This document shows, one piece after another, positions 13,480 to 21,998 of a DNA stretch of 64,000 nt. Under the pieces are notes generated by a model. The model was not told where the DNA came from. It worked only from the letters and a program-made list of their open reading frames with translations, and did not search any database. The position numbers and the translations under genes were made by a program. Source of the DNA: Shinella sp. PSBB067 (lineage in GTDB: Bacteria > Pseudomonadota > Alphaproteobacteria > Rhizobiales > Rhizobiaceae); NCBI RefSeq assembly GCF_016839145.1, contig NZ_CP069303.1, positions 3,642,501 to 3,706,500 on the forward strand, given 5' to 3'. Each line of letters begins with the position of its first letter. The first letter of the stretch is position 1.

Positions 13480-14743
13480 TCATTCCTCGATATGTTTAGC
13501 CGGCTTCACCCAGCTCCATTGCGTCACCGGCATGGCCGGCCGCCAGCCGGTCATCCGCCCCACGGGCGAAGCCCGCGCGATGTCGATGCGGATGAGCGAA
13601 CCGCCGAGCCGGGCGTGATGGGCGAGAAGCACCGCTTCCATTTCCGTCGTCACCGCATTGGCGACGAGCCGTCCGCCGGGCTTGAGCCCCGCAAGCGCCG
13701 CGGCCATCACGCCCGCCTCGCTGCCGCCGCCGCCGATGAAGACGGCGTCGGGGGCGGCAAGCCCGGCCAGCGCGCCAGGCGCGGTGCCCTCCACGACGGA
13801 AAGCCCCGGCACGCCGAAGCCTCGCGCATTCCGGCGAATGCGGGCGGCACGCTCCGGGTTTCCCTCGACGGCGACGGCGCGCAGCGAGGGATCGGCCAGC
13901 ATCCACTCGATGCCGATGGAGCCGGAGCCCGCGCCGATGTCCCACAAAAGCTCGCCGCGCCGGGGCGCGAGCGCCGAGAGCGTCAGCGCGCGAACCTCGC
14001 GCTTGGTGATCTGGCCGTCATGCTCGAAAAGACTGTCATCGAGCCCCGGCGTATAGGCGAGGATGCGCGCCCCCCTCGCCGGCCGCGACCTCCACGGCGC
14101 AGACATTCAGCATGTCCGCATCCGCAAGCGCAAGGCGGTCGGCCCGATGGCTGCTCACCCGCTCCCGCGCGCCGCCAAGCGCCTCCAGCACGGTAAGCTG
14201 CGATGCGCCGAATCCGCTTTCGGCCAGCAAGGCCGCGAGCGCGGCCGGGCCGTCACTGTCCGAGGTGAGCGCGAGGATGCGGCTGCCGGGATGGAGATGC
14301 GGGCGGATGAGGTCGATGGGGCGGCCGTGCAGGGAGACGCAGGCCGTATCCTGCAGCGCCCAGCCCATGCGCGAGGCGGCGAGGCTGAAGGAGGAGGGCG
14401 CGGGGAAGACGCGCATTTCCACCCGCGCGATACGGCGCGAGAGCGTGACGCCGACGCCGTAGAAGAAGGGATCGCCCGAGGCGAGCACCACGACGGGACG
14501 CCCCCGCGCCGCCAGCACCGCCTCGACGGAGCGCTCGAAGGGGCTGAGCCAAGCGTGCCGTTCGCCGCGGATCGCCACATCGGCAAGCTCCAGATGCCGC
14601 GCGCCGCCGAAGATGAGTTCGGCTGCGGCGATGGCAGCCTTGGCCTCGTCGCCGAGACCGGCTAGACCGTCCTCGCCGATACCGACGATGGTGAGCCACG
14701 GGGCGGGCAAGGGAGCTGGATCAGGCGTGGACAAGGGACGCAT
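13480..14743 (-). pseudogene. cobL: cobL, precorrin-6Y C5,15-methyltransferase (decarboxylating), split by a frameshift
   Basis: CobL normally joins a CbiE domain (C5/C15 methylation) to a CbiT domain (C12 decarboxylation). Here the CbiE half (from 14743, WLTIVGIGEDGLAGL) reads into a stop at 14036. The CbiT half (DIGAGSGSIGIEW) continues in another frame to a stop at 13480. The break is a run of six G on the coding strand (C at 14070-14075). Dropping one G gives GEGARILAYTPGLDD and a single 420-residue product, close to the usual 400-413. This could be a real mutation, a base-calling error in a homopolymer, or slippage that restores the frame. The rest of the pathway is intact and under coding constraint, so an error or slippage is at least as likely as loss. 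Start options are 14743 and 14749. Confidence 0.85.
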
Positions 14744-15497
14744 CCTCATACTGGGCGGAACGACGGAGGCCCGCGACCTTGCGGCCCGGCTTGCCCGACG
14801 GGCCGATCTCGACGTCACGCTGTCGCTCGCCGGCCGCACGCTCGACCCCGCGCCGCAGCCCGTCCCGGTGCGCAGCGGCGGCTTCGGCGGCGTCGAAGGA
14901 CTTGCCGCCTATCTCCACGAGGAGGCCGTCGATCTCCTCATCGACGCGACCCATCCCTTCGCAAGGCAGATTTCCGCCAATGCCCGCGCTGCGAGCCACG
15001 CCGCCGGCATTCCCCTGCTGCGGCTGGAACGCCTCGGCTGGGAGGAGACGCAGGGCGACCGCTGGACGCGCGTCGCCTCGATCGCCGGGGCCGTCGCGGC
15101 GCTGGGCGAAGAGCCGCGCCGCGTCTTCCTCGCCATCGGCCGGCAGGAGGCAAAGGCCTTCGACGCCGCCCCGCAGCATCACTATCTCGTGCGCAGCGTC
15201 GATCCGGTCACCCCGCCGCTGGATGCGCCCGATGTGGAATACCTGCTCGCGCGCGGCCCCTTCGCCGTCGAGGCGGAGGTGGAATTGCTGCAGGACCGCC
15301 GCATCGAGGTCATCGTCAGCAAGAATTCCGGCGGCGAGGCCACGCAGGGCAAGATCGTCGCCGCGCGCATCCTCGGCCTGCCGGTCGTTCTGGTCGAACG
15401 GGCGGCAGCGGACGATGGCCACCGCGCCGGGACGGTCGGGGAGGCGTTGCGGCTCGCCGATCATCTGCTCGGCGCCTTCAGGAAGCGGGGCGTGTAG
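14727..15497 (+). CDS. cobK: Precorrin-6A reductase
   Basis: CobK uses NADPH to reduce precorrin-6A to dihydro-precorrin-6. The product has the N-terminal Rossmann-like ILGGTTEARDLAARL and the family motif DATHPFA. I chose GTG at 14727 (256 residues) because AAGGGAGC lies about ten bases upstream and the conserved region starts at once; an ATG at 14688 would add 13 residues. It is the only plus-strand gene in the cob cluster. Its 5' end overlaps the divergent cobL start by about 17-23 bases, and its 3' end overlaps cobJ by 37 bases, so it is antisense to neighbours at both ends. Confidence 0.93.
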   Translation: MDKGRILILGGTTEARDLAARLARRADLDVTLSLAGRTLDPAPQPVPVRSGGFGGVEGLAAYLHEEAVDLLIDATHPFARQISANARAASHAAGIPLLRLERLGWEETQGDRWTRVASIAGAVAALGEEPRRVFLAIGRQEAKAFDAAPQHHYLVRSVDPVTPPLDAPDVEYLLARGPFAVEAEVELLQDRRIEVIVSKNSGGEATQGKIVAARILGLPVVLVERAAADDGHRAGTVGEALRLADHLLGAFRKRGV

Positions 15498-16225
15498 ACG
15501 AGGTCCGGCAAATCCGGGCGTGCGATGATGCGCGTTTCCGGCGAGCCGATGACGACGCAGGTCGCCATGTCGGCCCGCTCTGCCTCGGCCTTGCCGAGCG
15601 GCATCACCAGCATGCGCTCGTCCGGCCGGCCCGCGGCACGGCCGAAGATGACCGGCGTTTGCGCCGGCAGGACTTCCCTCAATATCTCGAAGGCCTTGCC
15701 GAGCTGCCACGGCCGCGCCTTGCTGGTCGGGTTGTAGAGCGCGATGACGAGGCCGGCCTCTGCGACCATGCTCAGCCGCTTCTCGATGATTTCCCAGGGC
15801 TTCAGGTTGTCCGAGAGCGAGATGGCGCAGAAATCGTGGCCGAGCGGCGCGCCGATGCGGGCGGCAACCGCCAGCATGGCGGTGACGCCGGGCACCACGA
15901 CGAGATCGACGGACTTCCATTCCTCCGGTCCCGCATCGATGGCCTCGCAGACCGCCGCGGCCATGGCGAAGACGCCGGGATCGCCGCCCGAGACGACGCA
16001 GACAGTCACGCCCGCCGCGGCCCGCGCCAGCGCCGCCTCGGCGCGGTTCAGCTCCTCGCGGTTGTCCGAGGCGACCTTGACCTGGTCCGGCCGGAGATTC
16101 AGCCGGTCGATATAGGGGAAATAGCCGAAGAACTCGCTGGAGGCCTCGACCGCGCGGAGCGCCTCGGGCGTCATCTGGTCCGGATTTCCGGGGCCGGTGC
16201 CGATCACATGCAGCCGGCCGGTCAT
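15461..16225 (-). CDS. cobJ: Precorrin-3B C17-methyltransferase
   Basis: CobJ methylates C17 and drives the ring contraction that gives precorrin-4. The 254-residue protein shows GTGPGNPDQMTPEA near the N-terminus, SGGDPGVF at residues 79-86 and a PGVTAM loop, all typical of AdoMet-dependent tetrapyrrole methylases. Its ATG overlaps the cobI stop by four bases (16222-16225), implying translational coupling. Its 3' end runs 37 bases into the convergent cobK. Confidence 0.96.
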   Translation of the reverse strand: MTGRLHVIGTGPGNPDQMTPEALRAVEASSEFFGYFPYIDRLNLRPDQVKVASDNREELNRAEAALARAAAGVTVCVVSGGDPGVFAMAAAVCEAIDAGPEEWKSVDLVVVPGVTAMLAVAARIGAPLGHDFCAISLSDNLKPWEIIEKRLSMVAEAGLVIALYNPTSKARPWQLGKAFEILREVLPAQTPVIFGRAAGRPDERMLVMPLGKAEAERADMATCVVIGSPETRIIARPDLPDLVYTPRFLKAPSR

Positions 16226-16947
16226 GAACGACCACTCCAGCCGGGCACGAGCACCAGCGAGAAATAGGGCGCGGTATCGTCGAGCTTTTCCGAGAGACGC
16301 ATGGACTTGCCGGCCGGCGTGGTGCCGCGCTCGACATAGACCGCTTCGCCGAGCCGGCCGGCACTGGAAAGCGCCCGGCGGATCTTCGGCAGGTTGCGGC
16401 CGACCTTCATGATCACGGCCGCCTGGGTATCCACCAGCCGGCGCGACAATTGCTCCTCGCCCATCGTGCCCGGCAGTACGGAGAGCACGTCGTCGCCCTG
16501 CACGATCGGCAGGCCGGAGAGCGACCAGCAGCCGGACATGGCGGTGATGCCGGGAATGACCTCCGTCGGGAAGCGGCCGGCAAGGCGCACATGCAGGTGC
16601 ATGTAGGAGCCGTAGAACATCGGGTCGCCTTCGGAAAGGATCGCGACCGTGCGGCCGGCGCCAAGATGCTCGGCGACCGCCGCGGCGGAGGCGTCATAGA
16701 AGGCCGTGATCTGGCTCTTGTAGTCGTCGTGCTCCTTCTCGATCTCGACCGTGACGGGATAGTAGAGCGGAAGCTCGACCATGCCCGGCTTGAGCAGGCC
16801 CTCGACGATGGTGCGCCCGTTGCCCGGCCGGCCGGCCTTGGCGAAGTAGGCCAGCACATCGGCCTCGCCGATGGCGCGCACGGCCTTCAGTGTCAGGAGT
16901 TCCGGGTCGCCCGGGCCGGTGCCCACGCCGTAAAGTCGTCCCGTCAT
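16222..16947 (-). CDS. cobI: Precorrin-2 C20-methyltransferase
   Basis: CobI converts precorrin-2 to precorrin-3A with AdoMet. The product shows GVGTGPGDPELLTLKA near the start, SEGDPMFYGSY around residues 105-115 and a PGITAMSGC loop. Two ATGs are in frame. The first, at 16953, overlaps the cobH stop, but GGGAG lies almost against it. The one at 16947 (MTGRLYGVG) has that GGGAG at ideal spacing and starts at the conserved region, so I prefer it (241 residues). Confidence 0.95.
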   Translation of the reverse strand: MTGRLYGVGTGPGDPELLTLKAVRAIGEADVLAYFAKAGRPGNGRTIVEGLLKPGMVELPLYYPVTVEIEKEHDDYKSQITAFYDASAAAVAEHLGAGRTVAILSEGDPMFYGSYMHLHVRLAGRFPTEVIPGITAMSGCWSLSGLPIVQGDDVLSVLPGTMGEEQLSRRLVDTQAAVIMKVGRNLPKIRRALSSAGRLGEAVYVERGTTPAGKSMRLSEKLDDTAPYFSLVLVPGWSGRS

Positions 16948-16949
16948 GG

Positions 16950-17582
16950 TCATACTCCCGGCCTTGCCAGCGAATTGAGGGCGGCGGCCGTCATGGCGCT
17001 GCCGCCGAGGCGGCCGCGGACGATGGCAAAGGGCACGCCGTAGGCATTCTCCGCCAGCGCGTCCTTCGATTCCGCCGCGCCGACGAATCCGACCGGCATG
17101 CCGAGGATCGCCGCCGGCTTCGGCGCGCCATCGCGCAGGAGTTCGAGCAGGTAGAAGAGGGCCGTCGGCGCATTGCCGATGGCGACGACCGAGCCGGCCA
17201 TGCGCTCCAGCCAGAGGCGGATGGCGGCGGCCGAGCGGGTGTTGCCGATCTCCCTGGCGATGTCGGGCGTGCGCGGATCGCGCAGCGTGCAGATCACGTC
17301 GTTCCCCGCCGGCAGGCGGGCGGCGGTGACGCCGCGGGCGACCATTTCGGCATCGCAGAAGATCGGCGCGCCGGCCTGAAGCGCGGCGCGGGCCGCGCCC
17401 ACGAAGTCCGGCGAGAAGACGAAATGCGCCGCCGCCTCGACGAGGCCGGCGGCATGGATCATCCGCACGGCGACATCGGCTTCCACCTCGGAGAAGCGCG
17501 AAAGATCCGCCTCGGCGCGGATGATCGCGAAGGATTTCTCATAGATGGCCGTGCCATCCTTGATGTAGTCGTACTGTGTCAT
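16950..17582 (-). CDS. cobH: Precorrin-8X methylmutase
   Basis: CobH moves the methyl group from C11 to C12 to give hydrogenobyrinic acid. The 210-residue length matches the well-studied Pseudomonas denitrificans enzyme. The catalytic histidine falls at residue 43 in MIHAAGL, as in that protein. The start at 17582 (MTQYDYIKDG) overlaps the cobG stop by four bases. A much longer open frame upstream is a shadow of cobG. It sits between cobG and cobI in an evidently single transcript. Confidence 0.96.
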   Translation of the reverse strand: MTQYDYIKDGTAIYEKSFAIIRAEADLSRFSEVEADVAVRMIHAAGLVEAAAHFVFSPDFVGAARAALQAGAPIFCDAEMVARGVTAARLPAGNDVICTLRDPRTPDIAREIGNTRSAAAIRLWLERMAGSVVAIGNAPTALFYLLELLRDGAPKPAAILGMPVGFVGAAESKDALAENAYGVPFAIVRGRLGGSAMTAAALNSLARPGV

Positions 17583-18904
17583 TGCTGGCCTTGATATACG
17601 GAAACGAGTGTAGCGGGCGCGGTGCGGTCGAGAAGGTTCCTCGCCGTCTCGCCCTCCATGCGGCGCGCGCTGAGGAGGGTGCCGAGGCGCTGGATCGCCG
17701 GCTTGAGGTCGCCGGCAGGCAGCGTGGCGGCAGGGGCGTCGCTTGCCCGTCCCCCAAGGACGAGACCGACGCCGGCGGCCGTGCCGCATAGTGTGACGGC
17801 GGCGCGCGCCGGATGGGCGCAGCCCTTCGGGCAGCCGGAAATGTGCACGTCGATCGAGCCGTCCAGCAGGCCTCCCGCCGCCGCCACCACGGCGTCGGCC
17901 GCCGCATGGGTATCGAAGCGCGCCGAGGCGCATCCGGCGGCACCGGCGCAGATCGAAACGGCCCGGCCGGGGGCGGTCTGCGTGCACCAGAAGCCTTCGC
18001 GGACCGCACAGGCCTGCGCAGCCACAAGCGCGTCTTCGGAAAGGCCGCGCACCAGAAGCGTCCGGTGCGGTGCGAGGCGGAATTCGAAAGCGCCGCAGGC
18101 GGCAAGGCCCTTGACGAGGGCGGCAAGCCTGTCGGCATGCACCTGGCCATAGGCGGGCGCAACGCCGAGCAGGCTTTCCCCGAAGATGCGGTGAATGCCG
18201 AGCGGATGGTGCGAAACAGCATCTTCGGCGACGGGTTGCGAAACAGTGCCGAACCGTGCGGCAAGCGCCGCAGCATCGAGATCGCGCCCCCGGGCGGCCG
18301 GGCCGAGCGCGGCAAGGGCAGAAACGACGGCCATCGCGCCATCGATGATGCGATCCGCCGCAAGCACCGCGACCGGCCGCGCCGTCCGCCGGTCGCCGCC
18401 GACCGAAAGCCGCCATGCCGGACCATCGGCCAGCGCATCGAGCCGGATATCGGCGACCATGTCGGCCAGCGACAGCATTCCGCCGCCATCGACGACGATG
18501 GCGAGCTTTGGCGCAAGCGCGAGCGATGCCGCCGCGATGGCCTTGCGCAGATCATTGGCGACAGGCGTCGCATCGGCGGTCTCGGAGGGATCGATGCCGG
18601 ACAGCGGCGGGATCTCGATGGCGACACCCGTCTGCGGCACGATGCCGGCGGCGGAAAGCCCGGCGGCAAGGCGCGGCACCGAGGCCTCCATCAGGCCGCG
18701 AAGCTGGAGATTGCCGCGGGCGGTGATCTCAATGAGGCCGTTGCCGTGTTCGCGGGCGAGGCCGGCAAGCGCGAGCAGGTCTTCGCCCGTCAACGCCGGA
18801 GCGGCCGGGCGCAGGCGCACGAGCAGGCCGTCGCCGGTCTGCATCGGCGCGGAAAGCGACGGGCAGGCGCCGCGGCGCAGGGTGTCCGGTGTGAAGGCCG
18901 TCAT
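17579..18904 (-). CDS. cobG: Precorrin-3B synthase (iron-sulfur monooxygenase)
   Basis: CobG oxidises precorrin-3A to precorrin-3B and marks the aerobic, oxygen-dependent B12 route. The 441-residue protein has two nitrite/sulfite reductase-like half domains. The cysteines CAGAAGC (C-x5-C) and CPKGC (C-x3-C) in the C-terminal half are the pattern that ligates a 4Fe-4S cluster. The start at 18904 (MTAFTPDTLRRG) overlaps the cobF stop by four bases. Confidence 0.95.
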   Translation of the reverse strand: MTAFTPDTLRRGACPSLSAPMQTGDGLLVRLRPAAPALTGEDLLALAGLAREHGNGLIEITARGNLQLRGLMEASVPRLAAGLSAAGIVPQTGVAIEIPPLSGIDPSETADATPVANDLRKAIAAASLALAPKLAIVVDGGGMLSLADMVADIRLDALADGPAWRLSVGGDRRTARPVAVLAADRIIDGAMAVVSALAALGPAARGRDLDAAALAARFGTVSQPVAEDAVSHHPLGIHRIFGESLLGVAPAYGQVHADRLAALVKGLAACGAFEFRLAPHRTLLVRGLSEDALVAAQACAVREGFWCTQTAPGRAVSICAGAAGCASARFDTHAAADAVVAAAGGLLDGSIDVHISGCPKGCAHPARAAVTLCGTAAGVGLVLGGRASDAPAATLPAGDLKPAIQRLGTLLSARRMEGETARNLLDRTAPATLVSVYQGQQ

Positions 18905-19674
18905 GCCGCGTCCTCCTCGCCGGCCGGGCGGCGGATCAGGTAGGTGTCCATGATCCAGCCGTGTTCCGCGCGCGCCTTGGCCCGGGTTTGCGTGATGGTC
19001 TCGGCCATGTCGGCGAGCCGGCCGGACAGGAGGATTTCGTGCGGCGTGCCGAGATAGGCGCCCCACCAGATCTCCGCTTCAGGGTCCGTCACCGTGCGGA
19101 AGGCCTGCACGCCGTCGAGCATGACGAGCGCATCGCGGGAAGATTGCGGCCAGCCCTCGGCAAGGCGGCGGCCGGTGGTGATCTCGACGGGCAGGCCGAT
19201 GCGGTTGAGCGCAATGCCGTGGCCCGCGCAGAGCGCCTGCACGCTTGTGATGCCGGGAATGACCTCCGTCTCGAAGGCGACGCGGCCGGCGGCGCGCACA
19301 TGCCCGACGATCCGCAGCGTGCTGTCGTAGAGCATCGGATCGCCCCAGACGAGGAGGCCAAGCGCCTGGTCCTCGCCGAGCTCGTCAAGCAGCGTGCGCT
19401 CGTAGATGCCGGCGATGGCGCGGTGCCAGTCGTGGACGCCGTCCTCGTAGGACCCGTCGGCGCGGCGCACCGGCACGGCATAGTCGAGGATGCGGCAGGC
19501 GGGGTTTTCGAGGAAACGGTCGCAGATCTCGCGGCGCACCTCGGCAAGGTAGGCCTTTTCCGCGCCCTTGGTCGGGATGAGCAGCACATCCGCGCGGTTC
19601 AGCGCCTTGATGGCCTGAACGGTCATGTGCTCGGGATTGCCCGCGCCGATCCCGATGACCAGTATCTTTCTCAA
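18901..19674 (-). CDS. cobF: Precorrin-6A synthase (deacetylating)
   Basis: CobF removes the acetyl group and methylates C1 to give precorrin-6A. The product contains IGIGAGNPEHMT at the N-terminus, WGDPMLYDSTL and PGITSVQAL, all tetrapyrrole methylase motifs. I chose TTG at 19674 (257 residues) because GGGAG stands eight bases upstream and the conserved sequence starts with the next codon; the ATG at 19731 would add 19 residues with no family resemblance. It is the first gene of the cobF-G-H-I-J run, in which every junction overlaps by a few bases. No riboswitch is visible upstream. Confidence 0.93.
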   Translation of the reverse strand: MRKILVIGIGAGNPEHMTVQAIKALNRADVLLIPTKGAEKAYLAEVRREICDRFLENPACRILDYAVPVRRADGSYEDGVHDWHRAIAGIYERTLLDELGEDQALGLLVWGDPMLYDSTLRIVGHVRAAGRVAFETEVIPGITSVQALCAGHGIALNRIGLPVEITTGRRLAEGWPQSSRDALVMLDGVQAFRTVTDPEAEIWWGAYLGTPHEILLSGRLADMAETITQTRAKARAEHGWIMDTYLIRRPAGEEDAA

Positions 19675-19806
19675 CGTCCGTCTCCCGTGCGGCTGGCGCT
19701 CCCGGTTCGCGGCCCGACATGGGTCCCGCACCCTTTCCTAATCCCAAATGCCGGCGGAAAACAGTCCCCGGATCGCGTCCTTTGCCGGTCTTTTTGAGAC
19801 GCGGGC

Positions 19807-20628
19807 TCACGCGGCCTTGCGGCTCGTCAGGTAGGCGCGCGGCGAGGCGCCCAGCATGCGCTTGAACATGGTGGTGAAGGCCGGCACGCTCTCATAGCCG
19901 GCATCGAGGGCGACGCGCGTCACCGGTTCTCCGGCGGCAAGGCGCGGCAGGCAGGCGAAGAGGCAGGCCTGCTGGCGCCAGGTGACGAAGCTGACGCCCA
20001 TTTCCTGCCGGAAGAAGCGGGTGAAGGTGCGCCGGCTCATGTTGAGCCGCCTTGCCCATTCGTCGATCTTCGCCGTGGGCGATGGCTGGTCGACGAAGTC
20101 CCGGCAGAGGCCGGCAAGCCGGCCGCTCACCGGAAAGGGCAGACCCAGCCGGCGCTCCGGCAGGCGGCCGATCTCGTCGATGAGGAGCGCCATGATCAGC
20201 TCCGCCCGCGCATGCTCCTCCGCCAGCGCGCCCTTGCGCACGGCCTCGGCGATGAGCTGGCGCGCGAGGTCCGTCACCTCCAGGACGGTCGGCTCCAGCG
20301 AGGCCGCCCTTCCGACCGGCGAATAGATATAGACCGAACGCATGCTGACATCGCTGTACATCTCGACGGAATGCTCCAGCCCGCGGGGAATGAGCAGGGC
20401 ATGGCCGGGCGGGATCATCCAGCGGCCGCGATCGGTCGCCACCAGCACGACGCCGGAGAAGACACAGAGGAACTGCGTGCGGCGATGACGGTGCCGCGGC
20501 ACGATATAGCCACCCGGAATCTCCGAACTGTGGACGAGAATGTCCTCGTTCGACTGCTCCATGCGGGCGAGGTTGCTGATGTGGTCGGCATCCAGCGCTT
20601 TCAGCCGTGCGGCGTTGAGTTTTTCCAT
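19807..20628 (-). CDS. AraC family regulator with cupin sensor domain
   Basis: The 273-residue protein has an N-terminal cupin-like domain (HRHRRTQFLCVFSG near residues 45-60) and a C-terminal pair of helix-turn-helix motifs (WARRLNMSRRTFTRFFRQE, then AGYESVPAFTTMFKRMLG). The start at 20628 begins just before the sensor domain; the frame extends further upstream but without family-like sequence. It is divergent from the exporter gene at 20735 across about 106 bases. AraC genes of this type are often paired with Fsr-like exporters in alphaproteobacteria, so it probably controls that gene. The inducer is unknown. Confidence 0.9.
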   Translation of the reverse strand: MEKLNAARLKALDADHISNLARMEQSNEDILVHSSEIPGGYIVPRHRHRRTQFLCVFSGVVLVATDRGRWMIPPGHALLIPRGLEHSVEMYSDVSMRSVYIYSPVGRAASLEPTVLEVTDLARQLIAEAVRKGALAEEHARAELIMALLIDEIGRLPERRLGLPFPVSGRLAGLCRDFVDQPSPTAKIDEWARRLNMSRRTFTRFFRQEMGVSFVTWRQQACLFACLPRLAAGEPVTRVALDAGYESVPAFTTMFKRMLGASPRAYLTSRKAA

Positions 20629-20734
20629 CTTTGGCCCAATCGCGTAAGAAATGGACCTCACCACAAAAGCAGGCCGCCGGCAATACTTGTATTTCAGCAA
20701 AAACGCCAAGCTGGCGGTTCATTTCGAGGCCCAT

Positions 20735-21934
20735 ATGTCGACTGTCGTTCCAGCGGCGCCGCGCGGCGCTGCCACTGCCACCTATTCCATCATCGTCGCC
20801 GTCAGCGCGTGCCACATGCTGAACGACATCATGCAGTCGCTGCTGACGTCGCTCTATCCGCTCCTCAAGGAGAACTATGCGCTCGACTTCGTGCAGATCG
20901 GCCTTTTGACCATGGCGTTCCAGGTGACGGCCTCGCTGCTGCAGCCGGCCGTCGGCATCGTGACGGACCGCTGGCCGATGCCCTTCTCGCTGCCGGTCGG
21001 CATGGGCAGCACCTTCGTCGGGCTGATCATGCTCGCCTATGCGCATTCCTTCCCGGTGCTCGTCCTCGGTGCCTGCCTGATCGGTCTCGGCTCGGCGATC
21101 TTCCACCCGGAATCCTCACGCGTCGCGCGCCTCGCCTCCGGCGGGCGGCACGGCCTGGCACAGTCGATGTTCCAGGTCGGCGGCAATGCCGGCACGGCGC
21201 TCGGCCCGCTGCTGGCCGCCTTCATCGTGCTGCCCTTCGGCCAGGCGAGCGTCGCCTGGTTCTCGGCCGTCGCCCTTCTCGGCATGGTCATCCTCACCTG
21301 GGTCGGCAACTGGTATGCCGGCGAGCGCCGCCTTGCGGCCGGCCGCCCGGCCGCCAGCCGCACGCTGCCGCTGCCGCGCGGCAGGGTCGCCTGGGCGCTG
21401 GCCGTCCTCGTCCTCCTGACGACGACGAAGAACGCCTATCTCGCCAGCATATCGAGCTATTTCACCTTCTACACGATCGACCGCTTCGGCCTCGACGTGC
21501 AGCAGGCGCAGCTCATGCTGTTCCTCTTCCTCGGCGCTTCCGCGCTCGGCGTCTTCATGGGCGGCCCGATCGGCGACCGGCTCGGCACGCGCTTCGTCAT
21601 CTGGTTCTCGATCCTCGGCGTCATCCCCTTCGCGCTGATGCTGCCCTATGCGAACCTCTTCTGGACGGGTGTGCTGACGGTGCTGATCGGCCTGATCTTC
21701 TCGTCGGCCTTCTCCGCCATCGTCGTCTTCGCGCAGGAACTGATACCGGGCCGCGTCGGCATGATCGCCGGCATCTTCTTCGGCTTCGCCTTCGGCGCGG
21801 GCGGCCTCGGCGCGGCCCTGCTCGGCGGCGTCGCCGACAGCCACGGCATCGAGTTCGTCTACAAGATCTGCTCCTACATGCCGCTCCTCGGCATCCTCAC
21901 GGTCTTCCTGCCGCGCCTGCCGGCAAAGCACTGA
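20735..21934 (+). CDS. MFS exporter, fosmidomycin resistance (Fsr) type
   Basis: This 399-residue inner-membrane protein has twelve predicted membrane segments and MFS signatures, including CHMLNDIMQSLLTSLYPLLK in helix 1 and FHPESSRVARLASGGRHG after helix 4, which are typical of the Fsr branch. I chose ATG 20735 (MSTVVPAAPRG) because GAGG lies upstream and the hydrophobic core begins soon after. The substrate is not known; Fsr homologues export fosmidomycin and other small compounds. The divergent AraC gene is the likely regulator. A strong hairpin terminator follows. Confidence 0.9.
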   Translation: MSTVVPAAPRGAATATYSIIVAVSACHMLNDIMQSLLTSLYPLLKENYALDFVQIGLLTMAFQVTASLLQPAVGIVTDRWPMPFSLPVGMGSTFVGLIMLAYAHSFPVLVLGACLIGLGSAIFHPESSRVARLASGGRHGLAQSMFQVGGNAGTALGPLLAAFIVLPFGQASVAWFSAVALLGMVILTWVGNWYAGERRLAAGRPAASRTLPLPRGRVAWALAVLVLLTTTKNAYLASISSYFTFYTIDRFGLDVQQAQLMLFLFLGASALGVFMGGPIGDRLGTRFVIWFSILGVIPFALMLPYANLFWTGVLTVLIGLIFSSAFSAIVVFAQELIPGRVGMIAGIFFGFAFGAGGLGAALLGGVADSHGIEFVYKICSYMPLLGILTVFLPRLPAKH

Positions 21935-21953
21935 AACCCTCCACCTCAAAAGC

Positions 21954-21981
21954 AAAACGCCCGGCGAGAGCCGGGCGTTTT
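21954..21981. terminator. Bidirectional rho-independent terminator
   Basis: AAAACGCCCGGC and GCCGGGCGTTTT form a perfect 12-bp stem with a GAGA loop. T-runs exist on both strands. It lies between the convergent exporter gene and FAD oxidase gene and can serve both. Confidence 0.9.
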
Positions 21982-21998
21982 CGCTTCGGGCGGCGCTG

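Noticed and set aside
19675..19806. A second cobalamin riboswitch before cobF
   Set aside because: The interval has GC-rich inverted repeats but no B12 box or GCCACTG-type element on the minus strand.
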